DNA of 64,000 bases from Flavobacteriales bacterium (GTDB lineage Bacteria > Bacteroidota > Bacteroidia > Flavobacteriales > BACL11), in NCBI GenBank assembly GCA_002705205.1, contig PAHP01000005.1, positions 1-64,000 of the forward strand. Reading direction: 5' to 3'. Under the pieces are notes generated by a model. The model ran no database searches. It saw only the letters and a program-made list of their open reading frames with translations, and had not been told where the DNA came from. The number at the start of each line of letters is the position of its first letter. Position 1 is the stretch's first letter. Shown here piece after piece: positions 37,423-46,332 of the stretch. The position numbers and the translations under genes are program-made.

Positions 37423-37430
37423 TATCTTTG
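37423..37430 (+). promoter_or_regulatory. Promoter -7 element for acs
   Basis: TATCTTTG matches TAnnTTTG exactly and lies 21 bases before the ATG at 37452. Because it overlaps the ORF track's TTG start (37428), that start would not be inside the transcript; this decides for the ATG. Confidence 0.65.
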
Positions 37431-37451
37431 AAGAAAGATAGAACCATAAAT

Positions 37452-39347
37452 ATGGAAAAGAACATTGCAACATTTGAAGAGTACAAAAAAGAATATGATA
37501 AAAGCGTGACTAATCCAGAAGTTTTTTGGGAAGAAAAAGCACGGAATTTTATTTGGAGAAGGAAATGGGACAATATACTTAGCTGGGATTTCACTAAAGC
37601 AGAAATAAAATGGTTTGAAGGAGGCAAGCTTAATATTACTGAAAACTGTTTAGATCGTCATCTAGAAAAAATAGGGAATCAAACTGCTATAAAATGGATT
37701 GCAAATAATCCAAGTGAAAAGAGTAAATCTATTTCTTATAAAGAACTACACTTAGAAGTTTGTAAGTTTTCGAATGTATTAAAAAATAATGGGGCAAAAA
37801 AAGGTGATAGAATTTGCATTTATATGCCAATGGTCCCAGAGCTTGCAATTGCTGTTTTGGCTTGTGCCAGGATTGGAGCTATTCATTCTGTTGTCTTTGC
37901 AGGTTTCTCAGCAAAATCACTTTCTGATCGAATTAATGATGCTAGTTGCACTATTTTAATCACTGCTGATGGAAGCTTTAGAGGAGAAAAAGTTATTCCA
38001 CTAAAAAACATTTCTGATGAGGCAATGGACTCTACTCCTTCTGTTAAGAGATGTATTGTTTTGGAACGAACAAAAAGCAAAATAAACATGCAAAAGATAA
38101 GAGATGTTTGGTGGCATAATGAAATGAAAAAAGCAGATGAAGATTGTTCTATTGAAATGATGAATTCAGAAGATCCCCTTTTTATTTTATACACTTCAGG
38201 TTCTACAGGTAAACCAAAAGGCATTCAACATTCTATCGCAGGCTATATGATTTATACAGAATTTTCATTCAGAAATGTATTTCAATATAGCGAAGGAGAT
38301 ATTTATTGGTGTACTGCTGATATTGGCTGGATTACAGGGCACTCTTATATTCTTTACGGGCCGCTTCTATCTGGAGCAACAACAATGATGTTTGAAGGGG
38401 TTCCTTCTTATCCAGATAGTGGTAGGTTCTGGAAAATTATTGAAGACAATAACGTCAATATCTTTTACACTGCACCAACTGCAATTAGAGCATTAGAAGC
38501 AAAAGGAATGGAATTTGTAAAGCCTTATGATTTGTCTTCTTTAAAAGTTTTAGGCACAGTTGGGGAGCCCATTAATGAAGATGCTTGGCATTGGTACAAT
38601 AAAGAAATTGGGAATAGAAATGCCCCAATAGTAGATACCTGGTGGCAAACTGAAACAGGGGGCATTATGATATCTAACCTTGCAGGTGTAACTCCAGGAA
38701 AACCAACATTTGCAACGCTCCCATTACCAGGTATTCAGCCATGCCTAGTAGATGAACAAGGGAATGAGATCAAAGGAAATTCAGTTAAAGGAAGGCTATG
38801 TATAAAATATCCATGGCCTGCAATGGCACGCAGCATTTATGGCAATCATGAAAGATTTAAAAACACTTATTTTAATGCTTTTAAAAATAAATATTTTACA
38901 GGAGATGGATGTCTAAGAGATGAAAATGGCATGTATCGAATTACAGGCAGAGTAGATGACGTACTAATTGTATCTGGGCATAATTTGGGAACTGCTGAAA
39001 TCGAGAGCGCTATAGATCAGCATAAAAATGTATGTGAAACTGCAATTGTCGGCTATCCTCATCCAATAAAAGGGAATGGGATATATGCATATGTCATTTG
39101 CCATAAAAAACCTAAAAATAAGGATGCTTTAAGAATAGAAATAAATGAGCTCCTAACAAAAGAAGTTGGCCCTATCGCAAAAGCTGATAAAATTCTGTTT
39201 GTAAGCTGCTTGCCTAAAACACGTTCCGGGAAAATAATGAGAAGGATTCTTAGAAAAATTGCAGAAGGTGAAACGGAAAACCTTGGCGACACAAGTACTC
39301 TTTTGGATCCTGCTATAGTAGAAGAAATCAAAAAATTAGTACAATAA
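37452..39347 (+). CDS. acs: Acetyl-CoA synthetase
   Basis: An AMP-forming acyl-CoA synthetase, 631 residues from the ATG at 37452. Key blocks are the ACS N-terminal domain (FWEEKARNFIWRRKWD), VVFAGFSAKSLSDRI, the P-loop ILYTSGSTGKPKGIQH, WCTADIGWITGHSYILYGPL (acetyl pocket), DTWWQTETGG, and the C-terminal GRVDDVLIVSGHNLGTAEIE and KTRSGKIMRR with the acetylation-target Lys. It activates acetate (or propionate) for central metabolism. It stands alone with its own promoter. Confidence 0.93.
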   Translation: MEKNIATFEEYKKEYDKSVTNPEVFWEEKARNFIWRRKWDNILSWDFTKAEIKWFEGGKLNITENCLDRHLEKIGNQTAIKWIANNPSEKSKSISYKELHLEVCKFSNVLKNNGAKKGDRICIYMPMVPELAIAVLACARIGAIHSVVFAGFSAKSLSDRINDASCTILITADGSFRGEKVIPLKNISDEAMDSTPSVKRCIVLERTKSKINMQKIRDVWWHNEMKKADEDCSIEMMNSEDPLFILYTSGSTGKPKGIQHSIAGYMIYTEFSFRNVFQYSEGDIYWCTADIGWITGHSYILYGPLLSGATTMMFEGVPSYPDSGRFWKIIEDNNVNIFYTAPTAIRALEAKGMEFVKPYDLSSLKVLGTVGEPINEDAWHWYNKEIGNRNAPIVDTWWQTETGGIMISNLAGVTPGKPTFATLPLPGIQPCLVDEQGNEIKGNSVKGRLCIKYPWPAMARSIYGNHERFKNTYFNAFKNKYFTGDGCLRDENGMYRITGRVDDVLIVSGHNLGTAEIESAIDQHKNVCETAIVGYPHPIKGNGIYAYVICHKKPKNKDALRIEINELLTKEVGPIAKADKILFVSCLPKTRSGKIMRRILRKIAEGETENLGDTSTLLDPAIVEEIKKLVQ

Positions 39348-39369
39348 TCATTTTCTAAATCAGTTTATC

Positions 39370-39377
39370 TATTTTTG
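39370..39377 (+). promoter_or_regulatory. Promoter -7 element immediately before GT2 gene
   Basis: TATTTTTG ends only five bases before the ATG at 39383, so the transcript is expected to be leaderless or nearly so. Confidence 0.55.
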
Positions 39378-39382
39378 TCCCC

Positions 39383-40114
39383 ATGTCAGATAGTTTAATC
39401 ATCATCCCAACTTATAATGAAAAAGAAAATATTGAAAAGATAATTCGTCAGATATTTTCTTTAGAGAAATCTTTTCATATTCTAGTAGTAGATGACGGAT
39501 CTCCTGATGGGACTTCTATTATTGTTAAGAAATTACAAAATGAATTTTCTGAAAAACTTCATATCCAAGAACGAACTCAAAAGTTAGGATTAGGGAGTGC
39601 TTATATTCATGGATTTAGATGGGCTTTAAATAGAACTTATCAGTTTATTTTTGAAATGGATGCGGATTTCTCACATAACCCTAATGACTTAATTAGGCTT
39701 TATGATGCAAATACAACTCAAGGAGGAGATTTGTCAATTGGCTCAAGATATGTAAAAGGAGTAAATATTGTCAATTGGCCAATGACTAGGCTGCTAATGT
39801 CGTTTTTTGCATCCAAATATGTAAAGTTAATTACTGGAATGCCTATTCATGATTCAACTGCTGGATTTAAATGCTACAAAAGAGAAGTTCTACAAACTAT
39901 AAATCTTAACAAGATTCAATTTGTAGGTTATGCTTTCCAAATTGAAATGAAATTTAAAGCCTGGAAGTATGGATTTAACATTATAGAAGTTCCTGTGATT
40001 TTCACTGATAGAACAGAAGGAGCCTCAAAAATGAGTAGTGGGATTTTTATGGAAGCTGTTCTTGGAGTTATGCAAATGAAACTCAAAAGTATAGTCAGAT
40101 CCTGGAAAAGATAA
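39383..40114 (+). CDS. Polyprenol monophosphomannose synthase-like glycosyltransferase (GT2)
   Basis: A 243-residue GT2 enzyme of the DPM1 type, without the C-terminal membrane domain of some homologues. The donor site shows IIPTYNEKENI and LVVDDGSPDGT, the catalytic metal motif is FEMDADFSH, and SRYVKG and FTDRTEGASKM follow the family pattern. It likely transfers mannose or another hexose to polyprenyl phosphate for envelope glycans or protein glycosylation. It precedes dihydroorotase by two bases. Confidence 0.87.
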   Translation: MSDSLIIIPTYNEKENIEKIIRQIFSLEKSFHILVVDDGSPDGTSIIVKKLQNEFSEKLHIQERTQKLGLGSAYIHGFRWALNRTYQFIFEMDADFSHNPNDLIRLYDANTTQGGDLSIGSRYVKGVNIVNWPMTRLLMSFFASKYVKLITGMPIHDSTAGFKCYKREVLQTINLNKIQFVGYAFQIEMKFKAWKYGFNIIEVPVIFTDRTEGASKMSSGIFMEAVLGVMQMKLKSIVRSWKR

Positions 40115-40116
40115 AT

Positions 40117-41448
40117 ATGCAAATACTTATTAAAAATGCACATATTGTAAATGAAGGAAGTATCTACAAATCAGATCTTTTAATTGAAAATCAGAAAATA
40201 AAGGAAATTGATGTTGAAATAATAATTGATGCAGATAAAATCATTAATGCAGAAGGCCTATACTTATTGCCTGGAGTAATTGATGATCAAGTTCATTTTA
40301 GAGAGCCAGGCCTAACACATAAAGCAAGTATCTATACAGAAAGTAAGGCAGCTGTAGCTGGAGGGATCACCTCTTTCATGGAAATGCCAAATACTAAACC
40401 TCAATCATTAACACAAAAATTATTAGAAGAGAAATATCTAATTGCCTCTGAAACATCAATTGCTAATTATTCATTCTTTATGGGGGCTAGTAATGACAAT
40501 TTAGAAGAGGTATTAAAAACAGATCCTAAAACTGTTGGAGGAATAAAAATTTTTATGGGCTCATCTACAGGAAATATGCTGGTGGACAGCAAAGATGTAT
40601 TAGAAAAAATTTTCTCTCAATCACGAATGTTAATTGCAGTGCATTGTGAAGACGAATCAATTATTAAACAAAATATTGAATCAGCTAAAAAAGAATATGG
40701 AGAGAATGTGCCTATTTCTGAACATCCAAAAATCAGAAGTGCTGAAGCTTGTTATAAATCTTCATCTCTAGCTGTAGCATTAGCAAAAAAATATAATACG
40801 CGTCTTCATGTTTTTCATCTTTCTACTGCGCAAGAAATAGAACTTTTTGATAATTCAATACCTCTCCAAGATAAAAAGATTACAGCTGAAGTTTGTATTC
40901 ATCACCTTTGGTTTGATGATAAAGATTATACAGAAAAAGGAGCTCTTATTAAATGGAATCCAGCAATAAAAACAAAAAGTGACAAAGAGGCTTTACTACA
41001 AGGGTTATTAGATGGAAATATCGATGTAATTGCTACTGATCATGCCCCACATACTTTTGAAGAGAAGTCAGACACTTACTTTAAATCGCCATCAGGAGGC
41101 CCACTTGTACAGCATGCGCTTCCTGCAATACTAGAATTTGTAAAGCAACAGAAAATGAGCTTAGAAAAAGTTGTAGAAAAAATGTGCCATAATCCTGCAA
41201 TTTGTTTTAACGTAGAAAAAAGAGGTTTTATAAGAAAAGGATATTTTGCTGATTTAGTCCTAATAGACCTAAATAATCCTTGGAAAATTAATAAAGAAAA
41301 CATTTTATATAAGTGTGGCTGGTCTCCTTTTGAAGGGGAAATATTTAATTCTAAAATTACTCATACCTTAGTGAATGGACATATTGCATATAAAAATGGT
41401 TCATTTGATGAAAGTAAAAAAGGAATGAGGCTAACCTTTGACAAATAA
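40117..41448 (+). CDS. pyrC: Dihydroorotase
   Basis: A class I dihydroorotase (443 aa) that closes carbamoyl-aspartate in pyrimidine synthesis. Typical blocks are LPGVIDDQVHFREPGLTHK, FMEMPNTKP, HCEDESI, LHVFHLSTAQE and ATDHAPHTFEEK. The first metal-binding motif reads QVH (Gln58-Val-His60) where the usual amidohydrolase motif is HxH. All other metal and substrate residues appear present, and the product call fits the neighbourhood. A strong bidirectional terminator follows. Confidence 0.9.
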   Translation: MQILIKNAHIVNEGSIYKSDLLIENQKIKEIDVEIIIDADKIINAEGLYLLPGVIDDQVHFREPGLTHKASIYTESKAAVAGGITSFMEMPNTKPQSLTQKLLEEKYLIASETSIANYSFFMGASNDNLEEVLKTDPKTVGGIKIFMGSSTGNMLVDSKDVLEKIFSQSRMLIAVHCEDESIIKQNIESAKKEYGENVPISEHPKIRSAEACYKSSSLAVALAKKYNTRLHVFHLSTAQEIELFDNSIPLQDKKITAEVCIHHLWFDDKDYTEKGALIKWNPAIKTKSDKEALLQGLLDGNIDVIATDHAPHTFEEKSDTYFKSPSGGPLVQHALPAILEFVKQQKMSLEKVVEKMCHNPAICFNVEKRGFIRKGYFADLVLIDLNNPWKINKENILYKCGWSPFEGEIFNSKITHTLVNGHIAYKNGSFDESKKGMRLTFDK

Positions 41449-41455
41449 AAACATA

Positions 41456-41485
41456 AAAAAAGACAACCTAAGTTGTCTTTTTTTT
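41456..41485. terminator. Bidirectional intrinsic terminator
   Basis: AAAAAAGACAAC and GTTGTCTTTTTTTT pair around a CTAA loop. The T-run serves the plus-strand dihydroorotase gene and the A-run on the other side serves the converging minus-strand acidic lipoprotein gene. Confidence 0.88.
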
Positions 41486-41503
41486 ATTCTAAATAAGCAT
41501 TAC

Positions 41504-41713
41504 TTACTCAGCTACTTCTTCAGTAGCTTCAGCTTCTTCAGTAGCTTCAGCTTCTTCAGCAGCAGCAGTGTCTTCAACTACAGCTTCTTCAACTACAGCT
41601 TCTTCAACTACAGCTTCTTCAGTTGCAGCTTCTTCAGTTGCAGTCTCTCCACCTCCACAAGCAGTGAAAGCAAACATTGCCCCAGCAACAAATAAATAAA
41701 TTAATTTCTTCAT
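41504..41713 (-). CDS. Ultra-acidic Glu/Ala repeat lipoprotein
   Basis: From the ATG at 41713 (the ORF track adds 12 upstream residues from inside the promoter region) the protein is 69 residues: a lipoprotein signal MKKLIYLFVAGAMFAFTAC followed by GGGE and a mature part made almost only of Glu, Ala, Val and Thr, as repeats EEAVV (three times) and EEAEAT (twice). No fold is expected; it would be a highly negatively charged, lipid-anchored tail. Function unknown. It sits convergent to dihydroorotase within an otherwise plus-strand neighbourhood. Confidence 0.75.
   Translation of the reverse strand: MKKLIYLFVAGAMFAFTACGGGETATEEAATEEAVVEEAVVEEAVVEDTAAAEEAEATEEAEATEEVAE
41512..41650. repeat. Short tandem repeats of 15 and 18 bases
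   Basis: On the plus strand AGCTTCTTCAACTAC occurs three times in tandem, AGCTTCTTCAGTTGC twice and AGCTTCTTCAGTAGCTTC about twice. All unit lengths are multiples of three, so copy-number change keeps the acidic lipoprotein in frame. Confidence 0.8.
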
Positions 41714-41746
41714 GACTTCTATTTTTGTATTGGTTAATAATTCAGG

Positions 41747-41754
41747 CAAATATA
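41747..41754 (-). promoter_or_regulatory. Promoter -7 element for acidic lipoprotein
   Basis: On the minus strand TATATTTG lies 33 bases before the ATG at 41713. It overlaps the ORF track's upstream TTG start (41749), supporting the downstream ATG. Confidence 0.55.
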
Positions 41755-41778
41755 CATAATTCCCTTATTATTTTACAA

Positions 41779-41786
41779 TATATTTG
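41779..41786 (+). promoter_or_regulatory. Promoter -7 element for DUF4296 gene
   Basis: TATATTTG ends four bases before the ATG at 41791, giving a predicted leaderless or near-leaderless transcript. It is divergent to the promoter of the acidic lipoprotein, 25 bases away. Confidence 0.55.
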
Positions 41787-41790
41787 CTTT

Positions 41791-42132
41791 ATGAAGTTAT
41801 ATTTATCAATACTATTATGTTTATTCTTAGCATGTAAAGAGCAAAAAGAAAATATACCTCAAGGAATTCTTCTCAAAAAAAATTTTGGTGTCATATTAAA
41901 AGATATCCATTTAGAAGAGGCTAAGTTTGAATTACAAAAAAACAAAGGCATGCAAAATACTAAAAATAAGCTTGAACATTCTTATAATCTAATTTACATA
42001 AAGCATCAGATATCTGAAGAAATATTTAAAAAAAATCTCAGATTTTACGCTAACAATCCAGATAAATTAGAGGAAATATATTCCACTGTTTTAGAACAGT
42101 TAACTAATGAGCAATCTAGATTAGGTCAGTAA
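41791..42132 (+). CDS. DUF4296 family lipoprotein
   Basis: The ORF track starts upstream at a non-supported codon; the ATG at 41791 gives a 113-residue lipoprotein (MKLYLSILLCLFLAC). The mature part IPQG...FGVILKDIHLEEAKFEL followed by a Tyr-rich helix and DKLEEIYSTVLEQL matches DUF4296, a Bacteroidota-only family usually found between dihydroorotase and an epimerase as here. Function is not known. The 3' end overlaps the converging epimerase gene by 17 bases. Confidence 0.8.
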   Translation: MKLYLSILLCLFLACKEQKENIPQGILLKKNFGVILKDIHLEEAKFELQKNKGMQNTKNKLEHSYNLIYIKHQISEEIFKKNLRFYANNPDKLEEIYSTVLEQLTNEQSRLGQ

Positions 42133-43120
42133 TAAACCAATCAGAATATTTTTTAATTGTACTATTTATTTCTGTAAATTTAAATCCAATTGCTTTTTCA
42201 ATTTTAGCAGAAGAAAACCTTCTATTTCTCATAGCATTATTAGCTGTTTCTTTTGTTAATAGCGGCCTTCTTCCTGAAAAAAAAGAAAGAATTGCTTCTA
42301 CCCTCCAAGCTATTTCTTTAATAAAAGGGGTAACTTTAATAGTTGCTTTTGGCCTTTTGAAATTTACAGCAATCATATCAAAGCAATCTCGGTATTTTAA
42401 ATTTGCACCATTTACAATAAATCTCTCATTATTAATGTCAGAAAACAATAGATGGAGTAATGATTCTGCAACATCATCTACATCAACATAACCTGTACTT
42501 CCGCTAGTATAATATTTTAGTCCATTATAGATTTTTTGAAAAATTTGAGAACTTCCTTTTTGCCAGTCACCGGGGCCTAAAATAACTGACGGATTTACAA
42601 TCACCGCATCCAACCCCTCAGCTACTGCTCGCCAAACCTCTTGCTCAGCATAATATTTACTGATCGCATAATTACTGTCTGACTTACTGGATTTAAAATA
42701 ACACTCTTCATCTACTATCTTTTCATTAGAATTACTGCCTAAAGTAGCAATAGAACTAATATATCCTAATTTCTTAATTTTATGTGATAATGCTACATTA
42801 ACAATATTTGCAGTTCCCTCAATATTTACTTTTTTTAAAAGGTCAAGATCAGAAGGTGCAAAAGAAACCAAACCAGCACAATGCAAAATCATGTCACAAT
42901 CTTTGACCCCAAGCTCCAATGATGGAATGTCATTTATATCTCCAACAACCCAATTTATTTGAGCAAATAAATCAGCTGAATTATAGTATGTAAAAATACG
43001 TTTACAGACTTCTAAAGATGAAGATGCTCTTTTTAGCGCCTTAAATTCTTTCCCCTGTTGACATAATTTTAGCAAAATATATGATCCTACCAATCCACTC
43101 CCTCCTGTAACAAATATCAT
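42116..43120 (-). CDS. NAD(P)-dependent epimerase/dehydratase family protein
   Basis: An extended SDR of 334 residues. MIFVTGGSGLVGSYILLKL is the Rossmann glycine motif; the catalytic YxxxK appears as YAISKYYAE, with SSIATLG providing the Ser. Substrate is unknown; relatives include sugar epimerases and dihydroflavonol-type reductases. The ATG at 43120 is chosen because the ORF track's start (43135) lies within the promoter element TATCTTTG. Confidence 0.82.
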   Translation of the reverse strand: MIFVTGGSGLVGSYILLKLCQQGKEFKALKRASSSLEVCKRIFTYYNSADLFAQINWVVGDINDIPSLELGVKDCDMILHCAGLVSFAPSDLDLLKKVNIEGTANIVNVALSHKIKKLGYISSIATLGSNSNEKIVDEECYFKSSKSDSNYAISKYYAEQEVWRAVAEGLDAVIVNPSVILGPGDWQKGSSQIFQKIYNGLKYYTSGSTGYVDVDDVAESLLHLLFSDINNERFIVNGANLKYRDCFDMIAVNFKRPKATIKVTPFIKEIAWRVEAILSFFSGRRPLLTKETANNAMRNRRFSSAKIEKAIGFKFTEINSTIKKYSDWFITDLI

Positions 43121-43124
43121 AACA

Positions 43125-43132
43125 CAAAGATA
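43125..43132 (-). promoter_or_regulatory. Promoter -7 element for epimerase gene
   Basis: TATCTTTG on the minus strand ends four bases before the ATG at 43120, so the mRNA would be leaderless or nearly so. It overlaps the upstream in-frame ATG, excluding it as start. Confidence 0.6.
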
Positions 43133-43196
43133 CATTTAGTTAGTAGTTATCACTTATATGCAAACAGCTTTTAGCATATAAATCTAATAATTTTTC

Positions 43197-43204
43197 TATT
43201 TTTG
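43197..43204 (+). promoter_or_regulatory. Promoter -7 element for tyrS
   Basis: TATTTTTG lies 13 bases before the tyrS ATG, giving a short A-rich leader. Confidence 0.55.
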
Positions 43205-43217
43205 AAAAAAATAAGCA

Positions 43218-44486
43218 ATGAACTTTGTAGAAGAATTAAGATGGAGAGGAATGATACACGATATCATGCCAGGAACTGAGGAGCAATTTGCAAAAGAAAT
43301 GACTTCTGCTTATATTGGTTTTGACCCTACATCTAACTCGCTTCATATTGGTAGTTTAGTACAGATTATGATATTAGTGCACTTACAAAAATCAGGGCAC
43401 AAACCTTTTGCTTTAATTGGAGGTGCGACAGGAATGGTTGGCGACCCTTCAGGAAAAAATAAAGAAAGAAACCTCCTAGATGAAAAAATATTACATGATA
43501 ATCTTGATTCTGTACAGAAACAATTAGAGAAATTCCTTGATTTTGATTGTGGTGAGAATTCTGCTGAAGTTGTAAATAACCACGATTGGATTAAACAAAT
43601 TACATTTTTAAATTTTATTAGAGATGTTGGGAAGCATATCTCAATTAATTATATGTTAGCTAAAGATTCGGTCAAATCACGATTAGATACGGGAATGAGT
43701 TTTACCGAATTCTCATATCAATTAGTACAAGGATATGATTTTTACTGGCTTTGGAAGAACAAAAATTGCAAAGTGCAATTGGGAGGATCTGATCAGTGGG
43801 GAAATATTGTAACTGGAACAGAACTTATTAGACGTAAAGGAGAAGGGCAAGCATTTGCAGTTACCACTCCTCTTATTAAAAAAGCAGATGGTGGCAAGTT
43901 TGGAAAAACAGAAAGCGGAAATATTTGGCTTGATAAAACAAAAACTTCTTGCTATAAATTTTACCAATTCTGGCTAAATTCTTCTGATGAAGATGCTAAA
44001 AATTACATAAAGATTTTCACCCTTAAAAATCAAGAAGAAATTGCTAAGCTTACCTCAAAACATGAATCAGAGCCTCATTTAAGAATATTACAGAAAGAAA
44101 TTGCTAAAGAAGTAACTATACGTGTACATAGTAAAGAAGATTTAGAAATGGCAATAAAAGCATCTTCTATACTATTTGGGAAATCAACTTCTAAAGATTT
44201 AAAAAGCTTAGATGAAAATACTTTCCTATCTGTATTTGAAGGAGTACCTCAGTTTCAAATAACTAAAGCAGATCTAAGATCAGGAATTTTAGATTTTCTT
44301 GCCGAAAAAACAAAAATCTTTGCAAGTAAAGGCGATGCAAGAAGAATGATTAAATCTAACGCTGTAAGTATTAATAAAGATAAGATTACAGAAAATTTTG
44401 AATTATCAGAAAATGATTTACTAAACGGAAAATATATTTTAGCACAAAAAGGTAAAAAGAACTATTTTCTGATTATTGTTTCTTAA
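43218..44486 (+). CDS. tyrS: Tyrosyl-tRNA synthetase
   Basis: Class I synthetase of 422 residues. The HIGH motif is LHIGSLVQ, the tyrosine site shows [11 protein letters not shown] and [23 protein letters not shown] is diagnostic, and the KMSKS equivalent is KFGKTESG. The C-terminus (about 350-420) is an S4 RNA-binding domain ([19 protein letters not shown]). The 3' end overlaps the converging hypothetical gene by 14 bases. Confidence 0.96.
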   Translation: MNFVEELRWRGMIHDIMPGTEEQFAKEMTSAYIGFDPTSNSLHIGSLVQIMILVHLQKSGHKPFALIGGATGMVGDPSGKNKERNLLDEKILHDNLDSVQKQLEKFLDFDCGENSAEVVNNHDWIKQITFLNFIRDVGKHISINYMLAKDSVKSRLDTGMSFTEFSYQLVQGYDFYWLWKNKNCKVQLGGSDQWGNIVTGTELIRRKGEGQAFAVTTPLIKKADGGKFGKTESGNIWLDKTKTSCYKFYQFWLNSSDEDAKNYIKIFTLKNQEEIAKLTSKHESEPHLRILQKEIAKEVTIRVHSKEDLEMAIKASSILFGKSTSKDLKSLDENTFLSVFEGVPQFQITKADLRSGILDFLAEKTKIFASKGDARRMIKSNAVSINKDKITENFELSENDLLNGKYILAQKGKKNYFLIIVS

Positions 44487-44943
44487 TTTTCCTCAAGGCT
44501 TTCTCCATTTCTTTATATCTCTGACTGCCAAAAATAATAGTTCGTCCATTTGACAGGAAGATTTTTAATCCTTTATTCCCACTTACAGTATATGACTTTC
44601 CTTGAAATCCATATTTTATTCCCCATCCCCCTTGATCAAAAGGGCTGTATTGGACAGTCTCTATGTTTTTGATTTGCTTTGCTTTTATCATATAAACTTT
44701 GAGATGAAATGGAAAAAATTGATAATACAGTCCCTCTGGATTTATTTTTATTCTTAATTCCAAAAGAAAAAATAAGAGGAGTATTAATAATATCATTAAC
44801 ACATAATTATAGCCTACAGGGTTATTATCAAAGAAGATCATAGGTGTAATTAGAGAAAATAATAAAATAAGCCACAGCCACCATTGTCTAAACTTTTGAT
44901 TTTCTTCAAATAAATAATGCATCACTTCATTATTTTTTTGCAT
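44473..44943 (-). CDS. Hypothetical membrane protein with PH-like domain
   Basis: A 156-residue protein with two adjacent membrane segments (about 20-40 and 45-63) followed by a soluble C-terminal domain beginning [18 protein letters not shown]. The layout (two TM helices, then a beta-rich domain with [24 protein letters not shown]) resembles bacterial PH-domain membrane proteins. No specific function is recognised. It follows the M20 peptidase with a one-base overlap. Confidence 0.65.
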   Translation of the reverse strand: MQKNNEVMHYLFEENQKFRQWWLWLILLFSLITPMIFFDNNPVGYNYVLMILLILLLFFLLELRIKINPEGLYYQFFPFHLKVYMIKAKQIKNIETVQYSPFDQGGWGIKYGFQGKSYTVSGNKGLKIFLSNGRTIIFGSQRYKEMEKALRKIKKQ

Positions 44944-46328
44944 TAATAATATTTTACATAATTTGCAAAAAAGTGAGGAATTGTTTGGATCCCTTTTAAG
45001 TAGTTGAAGATCCCATAATGCTCATTTGGAGAATGGATTGCATCCGAATCTAATCCAAAACCAAGTAAGATAGATTTAACTTCTAATTCTTTCTCAAAAA
45101 GCGCTACAATAGGAATACTGCCTCCACTTCTAACAGGAACAGGTTTTTTTCCATAAGTAGTTTCCATAGCTTTGCTTGCTGCCAAATATGCAGGAATATC
45201 AGTTGGAGAAACATAAGGCTCTCCTCCATGATGAGGTCTTACCTTAACTCTTACTGAATCTGGAGCAATGCTCTTAAAATAGTTAGTAAATTTCTTTGTG
45301 ATTTCTTCATCTGATTGATTAGGGACTAATCTCATAGAGATTTTTGCAAATGCTTTAGATGCAATAACTGTCTTAGCTCCTTCTCCAGTATATCCTCCCC
45401 ATATACCATTAACATCTAAAGTTGGTCTTATTCCTGTCCTTTCCATTGTTGTAAAACCTTCTTCTCCATGAATATCTGAAAGATCAAGCTCTTTTTTATA
45501 TTGATCTAAAGAGAAAGGAGCTCTTGCAATATCAGCTCTTTCATCTTCTGATAAATCTAGAACATCATCATAAAATCCAGGAATAGTAATGCGATTATCT
45601 TTATCTTTCATGCTTGCAATCATTTCACACAAAATATTAATAGGATTTGCAACTGCACCTCCATACAGCCCGGAATGTAAATCCCGATTAGGACCTGTAA
45701 CTTCTACCTCAAGATAACTCAACCCTTTAAGTCCTGTAGTAATAGATGGCGTATCATTTGAAATAACTCCAGTATCTGAAATTAAAATAGTGTCCGATTT
45801 TAGTCTCTCTTTATTTTCTTTTACAAAAACTCCTAAGTTTTCTGATCCAACCTCTTCCTCTCCCTCAATCATAAATTTCACATTGCATGATAAGGTCCCA
45901 GTATTCATCATAGTTTCAAAAGCCTTTACATGAGAATAAAACTGCCCCTTATCATCACATGCCCCTCTGGCAAAAATTGCTCCATCAGGATGTTTATCTG
46001 TTTTTTTAATAACTGGTTCGAAAGGCCCACTATCCCATAATTCCAAAGGATCTGCAGGCTGAACATCATAGTGTCCATAAATTAATACTGTTGGCAAACT
46101 AGAATCAATAATCTTTTCTGCATAAACAATTGGATGTCCTGCAGTTTTACAAACCTCTACATTATCTGCCCCTGCATCAGTTAATGATTTTGCAACTGCA
46201 TTAGCACAATTTGCTACTTCTTTAGTATATTCTGGATCTGCAGAAATAGAAGGAATTCTTAATAGTTCTATGAGTTCAGCAATAAACCTCTCTTTGTTTT
46301 CACTTATGTATTTGTTAATATGTTCCAT
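44943..46328 (-). CDS. M20 family dipeptidase
   Basis: A zinc exopeptidase of 461 residues. Metal and catalytic residues sit in LIYGHYDVQPADP, RGACDDKGQFYSH, EGEEEVGSENLG and the C-terminal GLDSDAIHSPNEHYGI. The dimerisation domain (about 215-380, NRDLHSGLYGGAVANP) is that of the CNDP/DapE-like dipeptidase branch. It would cut dipeptides taken up or released in the cell. It begins four bases after the gpmI stop. Confidence 0.9.
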   Translation of the reverse strand: MEHINKYISENKERFIAELIELLRIPSISADPEYTKEVANCANAVAKSLTDAGADNVEVCKTAGHPIVYAEKIIDSSLPTVLIYGHYDVQPADPLELWDSGPFEPVIKKTDKHPDGAIFARGACDDKGQFYSHVKAFETMMNTGTLSCNVKFMIEGEEEVGSENLGVFVKENKERLKSDTILISDTGVISNDTPSITTGLKGLSYLEVEVTGPNRDLHSGLYGGAVANPINILCEMIASMKDKDNRITIPGFYDDVLDLSEDERADIARAPFSLDQYKKELDLSDIHGEEGFTTMERTGIRPTLDVNGIWGGYTGEGAKTVIASKAFAKISMRLVPNQSDEEITKKFTNYFKSIAPDSVRVKVRPHHGGEPYVSPTDIPAYLAASKAMETTYGKKPVPVRSGGSIPIVALFEKELEVKSILLGFGLDSDAIHSPNEHYGIFNYLKGIQTIPHFFANYVKYY

Positions 46329-46332
46329 TTTA

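Noticed and set aside
37370-37627. Minus-strand ORF over the acs promoter and start
   Set aside because: Overlaps the conserved ACS N-terminus and its promoter on the other strand; no support.
41438-41695. Plus-strand ORF rich in Phe/Ser over the acidic lipoprotein
   Set aside because: Low-complexity antisense reading of the repeat units, spanning a strong terminator; not a credible protein.
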